Source: Bacteroidaceae bacterium
GTDB lineage: Bacteria; Bacteroidota; Bacteroidia; Bacteroidales; Bacteroidaceae
Direction of reading: 5' to 3'
NCBI GenBank assembly: GCA_024401275.1
Contig: JAKSLJ010000023.1
Coordinates: 1-52,075 of the forward strand
Length of the DNA stretch: 52,075 nucleotides
This document shows positions 8,979 to 16,877 of the stretch, piece after piece. A program made the position numbers and the translations under genes. The notes below the pieces were generated by a model that was not told the origin of the DNA, ran no database searches, and saw only the letters and a list, made by a program, of their open reading frames with translations. Position 1 is the first letter of the stretch. Each line of letters opens with the position of its first letter.

Positions 8979-11150
8979 ATGATGAACTACCTATCGGAAG
9001 ACGACAACCGTCTTGTCTCACAATATCTATTAAAAGCGGAGGAGGAAGGCAAGATAAAGCCTGACTGGCTCGGCAGAAACCCAATTGAGAGTTGCCATCG
9101 CGTTTGCAAGATAGCGAAGGAAGAACTCGGATTGGGCAGAAACTCCGTTGTTGCCATTCTCCTCTCGCCTTGTTTCTCTGATGCCAACGATGAAGGATTG
9201 GAGAAGGTTCGCAAGGATTTCGGCGAAGCTTCCTACATCATCCTTGTCAGCTATCTGAAGATCAGGGCGATGTACACAAAGAAGACTCAGGTCATCGGAA
9301 ACGAGAATTTCCGAAATCTCCTCATGTCTCTTTGCGAAGACATCCGCGTCATCCTTATTGTGATAGCCGAAACGGTAGCCTTCCTTCGTGGTGTGCCGGA
9401 GCTCGATCGTGTGCCTACGGAAACCATACAGGACTCTGCCCTACTCTATGCTCCTCTTGCCCATAAGCTCGGACTCTATCAGATAAAGAGCGAGATAGAA
9501 GACCTCTCGCTCAAATACCTTGAGCACGATGCCTACTACCACATCAAGGACAAGCTGAACGCAACGAAGCAAGCCCGCGACAAGTACATCGAGGAGTTTA
9601 TTGCGCCTATTTCCAAGCTGCTTATGGATGCCGGACTCAAGTTCCATATCAAGGGACGCACAAAGTCCATCCACTCTATCTGGCAGAAGATGAAGAAGCA
9701 GAACTGCCCGTTCGAGGGCGTTTACGACCTCTTCGCCATTCGTATCATCCTCGACTCTCCTCTCGACCAGGAGAAGGTACAATGCTGGCAGAGCTTTGCG
9801 CTTATTACAAATATGTACCAGTCAAACCCTAAGCGTATGCGCGACTGGCTCAGCGTGCCAAAGTCCAACGGCTACGAGTGCCTCCACATTACTGTTCTCG
9901 GACCGCAACAGAAGTGGGTAGAGGTGCAGATTCGTACTGAGCGCATGGACGAGATTGCTGAGCGCGGTCTCGCTGCCCATTGGCGTTATAAGGGCATCAA
10001 GGGCGAAGGTGGCATCGACCAATGGCTCGGACAGATTCGTCAGGCTCTTGAAACATCTGACAACATCGATCTCTACGACAACTTCTCCATGGGAACATAC
10101 GAGAAGGAAGTCTTCGTCTTCACGCCTAAGGGCGAACTGAAGAAGTTCCCTAAAGGAGCCACCGTGCTCGACTTTGCCTATTCCATCCATTCCAAGGTGG
10201 GCAACTCATGCACAGGCGCGAAGATTAATGGCAAGGCTGTTCCTTTCCGCTACGAGCTCCAGAGTGGCGACAATGTGGAGATAAACACTTCTGCCCAGCA
10301 GAAGCCTAAGCAGGACTGGCTCAACATGGTTGTTACTGGTCGTGCTCGCAACAAGATAAAGCTCGCCCTTAAAGAGACGCAGATTAAGGACGGACTCTAT
10401 GCCAAGGAGATGCTTGAGCGCCGTCTCAAGAACCGCAAGATAGAACTCTCTGAGCAGACCATCTCCCATCTGCTTAAGAAGCTCGGCTACAAGGAGACTG
10501 CCGATTTCTACCGCGATGTGGCTAACGCATCGCTCGACATCTCTCATGTCATCGATAAGTATATCGAGACAAAGAACGAAGAAGAGGGCATCCATACTGC
10601 CGACAGCTCTCAGCAGAACGACGAACAGCGTAGCGCAGACAAGTTCGTCATGGATAGTAATGCCGTCAATAGCGCCATGAAGTCGCACTTTGCGGCTCAG
10701 GGCGAGGATGTTCTCGTCATAGACCAGAACCTCAAGGGCGTTGACTATACCCTTGCCCGCTGCTGTAGCCCTATTTATGGCGACGATGTCTTTGGCTTCA
10801 TTACCATCAACGACGGCATAAAGATTCACCGTTGCGACTGTCCTAATGCAAAGGACATGCACACTCGCTACGGCTACCGAATAGTAAAAGCCGTATGGAG
10901 CGGCAAGGGAACTGCTCAGTACGACATCACTATTCGCATCATCGGAAACGACGACATCGGTATCGTTTCTAACATTTCCAATGTAATAAGCAAGGAGGAG
11001 AACATCCTCATGCGCTCAATCAACATCAACTCCCACGACGGTCTCTTCTCCGGTCAGATTACCATCTCCGTTGAAGGTCAGCAGCGCCTCAGCCTTCTGA
11101 TGAAGAAACTTCAGCAGGTCAAGGGCGTAAAGCAAGTTACCCGCCTATAG
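8979..11150 (+). CDS. relA: RelA-type (p)ppGpp synthetase with degenerate hydrolase domain
   Basis: 723 residues with the long-RSH architecture. An N-terminal HD-like region (about 35-180) is followed by the synthetase (about 210-380; GRTKSIHSIW, VYDLFAIRI, PKSNGYECLH and VEVQIRT..MDEIAERGLAAHW are intact), a TGS domain (EVFVFTPKGELKKFPKGATVLDFAY), a conserved-cysteine region (DYTLARCCSP...CDCP) and a C-terminal ACT domain. The hydrolase signature, normally HD inside a LLHDvvEDT-like block, is replaced by LLSPCFSDAN near residue 62. Hydrolase activity is probably lost, so this is a RelA-like synthetase; a separate SpoT/Rel should exist elsewhere. It makes (p)ppGpp from ATP and GTP/GDP during amino-acid starvation at the ribosome. 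Adjacent ATG codons at 8979 and 8982 make the exact start ambiguous by one residue. Confidence 0.93.
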   Translation: MMNYLSEDDNRLVSQYLLKAEEEGKIKPDWLGRNPIESCHRVCKIAKEELGLGRNSVVAILLSPCFSDANDEGLEKVRKDFGEASYIILVSYLKIRAMYTKKTQVIGNENFRNLLMSLCEDIRVILIVIAETVAFLRGVPELDRVPTETIQDSALLYAPLAHKLGLYQIKSEIEDLSLKYLEHDAYYHIKDKLNATKQARDKYIEEFIAPISKLLMDAGLKFHIKGRTKSIHSIWQKMKKQNCPFEGVYDLFAIRIILDSPLDQEKVQCWQSFALITNMYQSNPKRMRDWLSVPKSNGYECLHITVLGPQQKWVEVQIRTERMDEIAERGLAAHWRYKGIKGEGGIDQWLGQIRQALETSDNIDLYDNFSMGTYEKEVFVFTPKGELKKFPKGATVLDFAYSIHSKVGNSCTGAKINGKAVPFRYELQSGDNVEINTSAQQKPKQDWLNMVVTGRARNKIKLALKETQIKDGLYAKEMLERRLKNRKIELSEQTISHLLKKLGYKETADFYRDVANASLDISHVIDKYIETKNEEEGIHTADSSQQNDEQRSADKFVMDSNAVNSAMKSHFAAQGEDVLVIDQNLKGVDYTLARCCSPIYGDDVFGFITINDGIKIHRCDCPNAKDMHTRYGYRIVKAVWSGKGTAQYDITIRIIGNDDIGIVSNISNVISKEENILMRSININSHDGLFSGQITISVEGQQRLSLLMKKLQQVKGVKQVTRL

Positions 11151-11260
11151 CCACCGTTCCCAGCAGTTTTGCTGCTGGTCTATCCCGCCACCGTTCCCAG
11201 CAGTTTTGCTGCTGGTCTATCCCGCCACCGTTCCCGGCGCTTTTCCGCCGGGCTCCTAAC
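11150..11260 (+). repeat. REP-like hairpin array after relA, three 37-bp units
   Basis: Units begin at 11150, 11187 and 11224, each GCCACCGTTCCC plus a hairpin. Units one and two are identical, with stem CCAGCAG/CTGCTGG and loop TTTTG. Unit three has stem CCCGGCG/CGCCGGG. As after pepD, the first unit begins at the G of the TAG stop codon. Confidence 0.9.
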
Positions 11261-11275
11261 TACCTTTTACCAACT

Positions 11276-12979
11276 ATGACAAAACTTTTCCTTACCCTCA
11301 TTCTCTCCCTCGCGTCGCTAGCCACATTCGCAGCCGACGCTATCCAGCTCCGCCTTCTCAACCATTGGGACAATCTTGATGGTACCGTAGAGCGCGGCTA
11401 TGCTGGCCGCAGTATCTTCTGGAACAATGCCATGAACTACGACTATGCCAAGTATGCTCGCGAACTACAGTCAGAAGGCATCAACGGCACAGTCCTCAAC
11501 AACGTCAACGCATCTCCAAAGATGCTTTCTACCGAATATCTTGACTCTGTCAAGGTCTTTGCCGACATCTTCCGTCCTTATGGCGTGAAGGTCTATCTCT
11601 CAGTAAACTTCGCTTCTCCTCAGGTTATTGGTGGACTCAAGACAGCCGACCCACTCGACAAGAATGTTGTCAAATGGTGGAAGAACAAGGCAAAGGAAAT
11701 ATACAAGAAGATTCCTGACTTCGGCGGTTTCCTCGTAAAGGCAAACTCTGAAGGACAGCCTGGACCGATGGATTTCGGTCGCACACATGCCGACGGCGCA
11801 AACATGCTTGCCGATGCTCTCAAGCCATACAAGGGCATCGTCATGTGGCGTGCCTTCGTCTATAGCCAGAACGACCCAGACCGCGCCAAGCAGGCTTATA
11901 TCGAGTTCAAGGACCTCGACGGACAGTTCCGCGACAACGTCATCATACAGATAAAGAACGGCCCTATCGACTTCCAGCCACGCGAGCCAATCTCTCCACT
12001 CTTCTACGCTATGCCAAAGACTAAGGTCATGGCAGAATTCCAGATTACTCAGGAGTACCTTGGCCACGCAAACCATGTTAACTACCTCGCACCTATCTGG
12101 AAGGAGATGCTCGACGACATGTACCGCTACGGCAAAGACATCAACTACGTCGGAGCAGCCGGCGTATCAAACCGCGGTAACGATCCTAAGGCAAACCACA
12201 TCATCGCCGAGCTCAACGAATACGCCTTCGCAAAACTTGCTGCCGACCCAAAGGCTGACTGCCGCCAGATTGTAAACAACTGGATGCAGAACCGCTTCGG
12301 CTACAGCGGACCAGAGACACAGGAGTTCGTTGATATGCTCATGATGTCTCGCGAGGCAACAGTAAACTTCATGATGCCTCTCGGTCTTCATCACCTCTTC
12401 GCTTGGGGCCACCACTACGGACCAGAGCCTTGGTGCAAGATTGAGGGCGGTCGTCCTGACTGGATGCCTTCTTACTATCATCGTGCCGACGCAGAAGGTC
12501 TTGGCTTCAACCGCTCTTCTACCGGCTCCAACGCAACTGCGCAATATCCGGAAGCTTTTGGCAAGCTCCTCGACTCTCGCGCCACATGTCCTGACGAACT
12601 TGTGCTTTGGTTCCACCATGTAGGTTGGAACGACAAGCTTCACAGCGGTCGTACGCTCTGGAACGAACTCTGCTATCGTTACCAGCATGGCGTTGACATG
12701 GTTCGCCAGATGCAGGTTAAGTGGGCAGCCTTCCAGGACATGGCACAAATGGCAGAATCTGCCGGCTACCTTCCAAAAGGCACATTCGGCGACATCAAGA
12801 ACCGCCTCGCCATCGAGGAGCACGACGCCATCTGGTGGCGCGACGCCTGCCTGCAGTATTTCCAGACATTCTCAAAGCAGCCATTCCCAGACTATTGCGA
12901 GAAGCCACAGCGCACCCTCGACGAGCTGAAGAAATTCAAACTCAACATCGACAACTACACTAACGCCATGCCATATTAA
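11276..12979 (+). CDS. aguA: Alpha-glucuronidase, GH67, lacking the usual N-terminal domain
   Basis: 567 residues: a signal peptide (MTKLFLTLILSLASLATFAA) followed almost at once by the GH67 core LLNHWDNLDGTVERGYAG. Candidate catalytic residues are Glu159 (KANSEGQPGP, acid), Asp232 (IKNGPIDFQ) and Glu260 (FQITQEYLG). Their spacings of 73 and 28 residues equal those I recall for Cellvibrio japonicus GlcA67A (Glu292, Asp365, Glu393). The offset of 133 residues means the family's N-terminal beta-rich domain is absent. Upstream there is only the relA repeat array, so a frameshift does not explain it. The enzyme removes 4-O-methyl-glucuronic acid from xylo-oligosaccharides, probably in the periplasm; UxaC at the window start could use the product. 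Confidence 0.92.
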   Translation: MTKLFLTLILSLASLATFAADAIQLRLLNHWDNLDGTVERGYAGRSIFWNNAMNYDYAKYARELQSEGINGTVLNNVNASPKMLSTEYLDSVKVFADIFRPYGVKVYLSVNFASPQVIGGLKTADPLDKNVVKWWKNKAKEIYKKIPDFGGFLVKANSEGQPGPMDFGRTHADGANMLADALKPYKGIVMWRAFVYSQNDPDRAKQAYIEFKDLDGQFRDNVIIQIKNGPIDFQPREPISPLFYAMPKTKVMAEFQITQEYLGHANHVNYLAPIWKEMLDDMYRYGKDINYVGAAGVSNRGNDPKANHIIAELNEYAFAKLAADPKADCRQIVNNWMQNRFGYSGPETQEFVDMLMMSREATVNFMMPLGLHHLFAWGHHYGPEPWCKIEGGRPDWMPSYYHRADAEGLGFNRSSTGSNATAQYPEAFGKLLDSRATCPDELVLWFHHVGWNDKLHSGRTLWNELCYRYQHGVDMVRQMQVKWAAFQDMAQMAESAGYLPKGTFGDIKNRLAIEEHDAIWWRDACLQYFQTFSKQPFPDYCEKPQRTLDELKKFKLNIDNYTNAMPY

Positions 12980-13020
12980 TCACTGATATTAATACATTTT
13001 TTGCAGACGGACATAAAAAT

Positions 13021-13051
13021 ATATAAGCCCAATATTGTATTGGGCTTATAT
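13021..13051. terminator. Bidirectional terminator hairpin
   Basis: A perfect 14-bp stem (13021-13034 with 13038-13051) and a 3-nt loop TTG, containing AAGCCCAATA/TATTGGGCTT. It lies between the convergent aguA and purine permease genes. T-runs are short, so efficiency is uncertain. Confidence 0.75.
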
Positions 13052-13055
13052 TATA

Positions 13056-13107
13056 ATTTATAAACCTTAGGAATTCTATTCGTAATCCTTGGAAATACTT
13101 TTCGGAT
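13056..13107. repeat. 22-bp periodic repeat related to 2840-2888
   Basis: The stretch ACCTTAGGAATTCTATTCGT and the next unit beginning ATCCTTGG repeat every 22 bp and closely match the units at 2862-2888 (GCCTTAGGAATACTATTC). As at 2.7 kb, it lies between convergent genes, just beyond the stop of a minus-strand gene. Confidence 0.65.
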
Positions 13108-13144
13108 GCCTTATGAGCGGATCTTTCAGTGTAGTGATAACGCT

Positions 13145-14434
13145 CTATAGGAAAGCGTATTTCAGGACAAAGAGCAGAGCGAGAATATAAGAACCGATGT
13201 TCACTTCCTTCCACTTGCCCGCACAAACATGAAGGAGAACATAGACGATCAAGCTGAGGAGAATGCCGTCGGAAATGCTGTATGTCAGAGGCATGAAGGC
13301 GATGCAGACAAAGCATGGTATTGCCGTGATATAAACGCTGAAATCGACCTTGCGGATGTCATGCATCATCATTACTCCAACAAGCACAAGGGCTGGCGCC
13401 GTAGCCTCTGACGGAATGGAAAGGAAGAGCGGAGCAAGGAAGAGAGCAAGTGCGAAGCAAACGGCTGAGGTGAACGAGGTCAGTCCGCTGCGACCACCCA
13501 CATTAACGCCCGAAGCGCTCTCGACATAGGTTGTAACGGTAGATGTGCCAAGGAGAGCACCGATGGTGGTGCCAACAGCATCTGCCATGAAAGCTTTCTT
13601 AAGTCCCGGAATGCTTCCGTCCTCATTGACCATTCCTGCACGGTTGCTGACACCGATGAGTGTGCCGATGGTGTCAAACATATCAATGAAGAGGAATGTA
13701 AGCACGCAGACGAGCATGTCAACGGAGAGGATGCTCTCCCACTCGAATTGGCAGAACACTGGTGCAAGGCTTGGCGGCGTGCTGAAAACGGAAGTGAGGT
13801 TAGTAACGCTCAAAGGAATGCCAACGACAGCCGTAACGAGTATTCCGATAAGCAAAGCACCTGTTACCTTGCGAACAAGCAATACGGAAGAGAGTAATAT
13901 GCCGAAACAAGCTATGAGAACCGATGGCGAATGCAGATCGCCCAATGTGACGAAGGTGGATTCGCTGGCGGAAACTATGCCGGCATTCTTCAGTCCGATG
14001 AAGGCAATAAAGAGTCCGATACCTGGCGATATGGAGCGACGCAGAATGAGCGGCATGGAATCGACTATGCGCTGGCGCAAACCGGTGAGCGTCAACAGGA
14101 TAAAGATTAATCCCTCGACGAAGACGGCTGTAAGTGCGAACTGCCAGCTATAGCCCATCGTCAAGACTATGGTAAAGGCGAAGAATGCGTTGAGTCCCAT
14201 GCCCGGAGCAAGAACGAAAGGCAACTTGGCATAGAACGCCATGACGAGAGTAGCGGCGACGGCAGAGATGACTGTAGCCGTGAAGATAGCTCCCTTGTCC
14301 ATACCCGTGTTGCCGAGTATGTCTGGGTTAACAGCAAGGATGTATGCCATGGTGAGGAATGTTGTCAGACCTCCCATCAGCTCTTTCTTGACACTCATGG
14401 TCTCTTTTTTGAAACCGAACAATTTCTGTAGCAT
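13145..14434 (-). CDS. NCS2/AzgA-type purine permease
   Basis: 429 residues from the ATG at 14434, with about 12-14 hydrophobic segments. The blocks GGLTTFLTMAYILAVNP, APGMGLNAFF, GLFIAFIGLKNAG, LFIDMFDTIGTLIGVSNRAG and GTSTVTTYVESASGV are hallmarks of the AzgA/PbuG hypoxanthine-guanine-adenine permease group. A longer in-frame start at 14476 exists, but the extra 14 codons (MGQPFSCFFKHIKL) are read through the GH51 terminator hairpin and are unlike the family, so I use 14434. Probably proton-coupled purine uptake across the inner membrane. Start codon and GH51 stop are 64 bp apart; the terminator between them implies separate transcription or read-through. Confidence 0.9.
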   Translation of the reverse strand: MLQKLFGFKKETMSVKKELMGGLTTFLTMAYILAVNPDILGNTGMDKGAIFTATVISAVAATLVMAFYAKLPFVLAPGMGLNAFFAFTIVLTMGYSWQFALTAVFVEGLIFILLTLTGLRQRIVDSMPLILRRSISPGIGLFIAFIGLKNAGIVSASESTFVTLGDLHSPSVLIACFGILLSSVLLVRKVTGALLIGILVTAVVGIPLSVTNLTSVFSTPPSLAPVFCQFEWESILSVDMLVCVLTFLFIDMFDTIGTLIGVSNRAGMVNEDGSIPGLKKAFMADAVGTTIGALLGTSTVTTYVESASGVNVGGRSGLTSFTSAVCFALALFLAPLFLSIPSEATAPALVLVGVMMMHDIRKVDFSVYITAIPCFVCIAFMPLTYSISDGILLSLIVYVLLHVCAGKWKEVNIGSYILALLFVLKYAFL

Positions 14435-14448
14435 AAGTTTGATATGTT

Positions 14449-14492
14449 TGAAAAAACAAGAAAAGGGCTGCCCCATTCAGAATCAGCCCTTT
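14449..14492 (-). terminator. Rho-independent terminator of the GH51 gene
   Basis: On the minus strand a 9-bp stem AAAGGGCTG/CAGCCCTTT (14492-14484 with 14470-14462) is followed by TTCTTGTTTTTTC, just after the GH51 stop at 14499. It argues against the longer permease start at 14476. Confidence 0.85.
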
Positions 14493-14498
14493 ATATTT

Positions 14499-16520
14499 TT
14501 ACTTAATGCGATAAACCTTGAAGCTCATTGGCTTGAGTTCGTCGTTGAGGACAGGCGTCTTACCGTTCATTTCAACAGCGAGTGTTGACTTTCTAGGCGC
14601 AATCTTGCCTGGAACCTTGATAGAGTTCTCGTCATCCATGTTCTTGTGGTAGAGCGTAGTAACATCAGCAGAAGTTGCAGCCTTGAGACCGCTAAGCTGG
14701 ATGTTGATCTTCTGTGCCTCTTTCGAAACATTTGCGACCTTAACGATAATGCTGCCGTCAGCCTTGTCGTAAACAGCGCTTGCCTCAAGACCGTCCTGAC
14801 CAGGAAGATTGGCAACAGGCTTCTTGTCCATAGTGAGCGTAAGCATGTTTGTACCCTTGTTCATGGCATAGAGCTGCTGAACATAGTAGCTGCAAGTCTT
14901 GAAGGTAGAGAGGTTGTTGTACCAGATGAGGTCTGGACGCCACTGCCAACCTTCAACATGAGCGAGAAGAGGTGCATAAGCTGTCATGTGAACAACATCA
15001 GCATTGCGCTCGAAATCTGTCATGAAACCAGCCTCGAGGATAGCTGCCTCGTAATGGTTCCACTTCTTGCCCTTTCCGTGGCAAGCATATTCGCCGGCGA
15101 AGATCTTTGGACCCTTGCGGTCATAGTTTTCGTAACGGAGAGTGTTTGTGTTGTCAAGGAACCATGACTCAGGACGATAGAAATGCTCGTCAACGAGGTC
15201 AACCTTCATATCCTTCATCTTTGGCTTGAGGATGTCAAACTTCCAACCTTCAGAGTCAGGACCTGTAGTGCCGACAATCTTGATTTCAGGATGCTGCTTG
15301 CGAAGAACCTTCATGAAAGCGTCAAGACGTTCTGTGTAAGCGGCGTTATCTTCATAGTCCCACTGTTCGTTACCAACGCCGAGCATCTTGAGGTTGAATG
15401 GCTCTGGATGGCCCATATCTGCGCGAAGCTTACCCCACTTTGTGCTTGTGCTACCATTTGCGAACTCAATAAGGTCGAGTGCGTCCTGAATGTATGGATC
15501 AAGGTCGGCTACAGCTACATGAGCGCCGGCAACATAACCTGTAGCAGCGTCCTTTGCTGCAGGATCGCCATTCTGGAACTGACATGCAAGACCGCAGCTG
15601 ACTACTGGGAGAGGCTCTGCGCCGATGTCTTCAGAAAGCTGGAAGAACTCGAAGAAACCGAGTCCGTAGCTCTGGTAATAGTCTGGGAAGTAACGATTGT
15701 CGAAAGTATATTCCCAACGGTTCTGGTTGAGAGGACGATTCTCTACAGGACCAACGGTGTTCTTCCACTGATAGCGAGTTGCGAGGTCAAGGCCCTCAAC
15801 GATGCAACCGCCAGGGAAACGGAAGACGCCAGGATGGCAGTCAGCGAGTGCCTGAGCGATATCAGCACGACAGCCGTTCTCACGATTCTTGAATGTATTT
15901 ACAGGGAAGAGACTTATATGCTCAAGAGAAACCTCATTGCTGCCAGCGAGATAGATGCGAAGCTGTGCCTTCTCGAAGGTCTGGTTGCAATTGATTACAA
16001 CTGTGTATTTCTTCCATTCAGGAGAAGTAATGTTGAGCTTATTCTCTGTGAACTGCTGATCCTCACCCATAGAAGCTGGATCGATGAGCTGAACGCGGAT
16101 GGCAGAATTGCCCTTTGGAGCCTTTGCCCAAACAGAGAACATATATCTCTCACCCTTCTTTACGCCAATGCCGAAATAGCCTTCATTGACAAGACCTGTA
16201 CGACGGTGGATATGGCCAGGATCAGAGAGTGTGATGTAGTGAGGACACTTCTCGAACGGGCCATCATCCTTAATGGCATATTTACCGAAAGCCTGCCAGC
16301 CCATGAGTGTCTGTGGGAACTCGAACGAGCGGTTCTTAATGAGTTCTCCGTAGAGACCTCCGTCGGCAGCATAGTTGATGTCCTCAAAGAACATTCCGTA
16401 CATAGTGCTCTGGATAGGTGCGCCGATCTTCTTTGCATTTACATCCAGTGTGTGCGTCTGGGCAGGAAGCATAGTGGCAGCAGCCAGCGCAAGAGACGAA
16501 AGGAAGAGTCTTTTCTTCAT
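14499..16520 (-). CDS. Alpha-L-arabinofuranosidase, GH51
   Basis: 673 residues with a signal peptide (cleavage near MLPAQ, residue 20). It begins with the GH51 N-terminal pattern MYGMFFEDINYAADGGLYGELIKNRSFE. A carbohydrate-binding-like beta-sandwich (about 90-215) precedes the (beta/alpha)8 barrel. The acid/base Glu lies in GVGNEQW (about residue 383) and the nucleophile Glu in FAGEYACH (about 474). A C-terminal beta domain completes the family layout. It removes terminal arabinofuranosyl residues from arabinan, arabinoxylan or their oligomers, probably in the periplasm. It is divergent from the SusC/SusD operon across a 357-bp spacer, so it likely belongs to the same polysaccharide locus. 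Confidence 0.93.
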   Translation of the reverse strand: MKKRLFLSSLALAAATMLPAQTHTLDVNAKKIGAPIQSTMYGMFFEDINYAADGGLYGELIKNRSFEFPQTLMGWQAFGKYAIKDDGPFEKCPHYITLSDPGHIHRRTGLVNEGYFGIGVKKGERYMFSVWAKAPKGNSAIRVQLIDPASMGEDQQFTENKLNITSPEWKKYTVVINCNQTFEKAQLRIYLAGSNEVSLEHISLFPVNTFKNRENGCRADIAQALADCHPGVFRFPGGCIVEGLDLATRYQWKNTVGPVENRPLNQNRWEYTFDNRYFPDYYQSYGLGFFEFFQLSEDIGAEPLPVVSCGLACQFQNGDPAAKDAATGYVAGAHVAVADLDPYIQDALDLIEFANGSTSTKWGKLRADMGHPEPFNLKMLGVGNEQWDYEDNAAYTERLDAFMKVLRKQHPEIKIVGTTGPDSEGWKFDILKPKMKDMKVDLVDEHFYRPESWFLDNTNTLRYENYDRKGPKIFAGEYACHGKGKKWNHYEAAILEAGFMTDFERNADVVHMTAYAPLLAHVEGWQWRPDLIWYNNLSTFKTCSYYVQQLYAMNKGTNMLTLTMDKKPVANLPGQDGLEASAVYDKADGSIIVKVANVSKEAQKINIQLSGLKAATSADVTTLYHKNMDDENSIKVPGKIAPRKSTLAVEMNGKTPVLNDELKPMSFKVYRIK

Positions 16521-16640
16521 GATATGTTAGTTTTGTTAGTTATGGATTAGCTTGTAATAATATCAAAAACTGAAGCAGTAATTGATACAATTTTGTCAAA
16601 ACGAGGTCAAATTCGTACTTCTTATGTTTAAATTTTGGCA

Positions 16641-16648
16641 CAAAAGTA
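16641..16648 (-). promoter_or_regulatory. -7 box for the GH51 gene
   Basis: Minus-strand TACTTTTG, about 120 bp upstream of the GH51 start. No clear -33 box. Confidence 0.4.
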
Positions 16649-16690
16649 TACATTTTTTTTAAAATTAAGAAATTATAACATTTATTTCTT

Positions 16691-16698
16691 TACTTTTG
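16691..16698 (+). promoter_or_regulatory. -7 box for the susC operon
   Basis: TACTTTTG, 180 bp upstream of the susC ATG, which would give a long leader containing the ACCCACGCG repeats. No -33 TTTG, as is common at activator-dependent promoters. Confidence 0.4.
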
Positions 16699-16877
16699 CA
16701 GTGATTTTTTAAGAATGGATATAACTTTTGATGAAAAATTCAATGCTTTTCCAATCTTAATTTTCATATACCAAGAGACACCCACGCGTCACCCACGCGC
16801 TGCACACTCGCAGCCCTTACGCGCGAACATAATATTTATTAGAATAAGCTAAAATTATAACTAACTAATCTCACAAA

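Larger units (their letters stand above)
16521..16877. other. Divergent regulatory spacer between GH51 and susC
   Basis: 357 bp without a gene. It holds candidate -7 boxes in both directions (16641-16648 and 16691-16698), an AT-rich core, and a GC-rich patch at about 16778-16828 with two ACCCACGCG copies and a GCGCGAAC tail. The patch lies in the probable susC 5' leader and could be a regulator site. No regulator gene (HTCS, SusR-like or ECF sigma/anti-sigma) is in the window. Confidence 0.6.

Noticed and set aside
11150-11275. Frameshift or lost 5' part of the GH67 gene
   Set aside because: A signal peptide directly precedes the catalytic core, and the upstream DNA is only hairpin repeats with no trace of the missing domain in any frame.
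14435-14498. Purine riboswitch before the permease
   Set aside because: The 64-bp gap holds only the GH51 terminator; there is no room for an aptamer.
15183-16550. A 455-codon open frame antisense to GH51
   Set aside because: It lies wholly opposite a clear GH51 enzyme, has no recognisable domain and follows from the codon use of the real gene.
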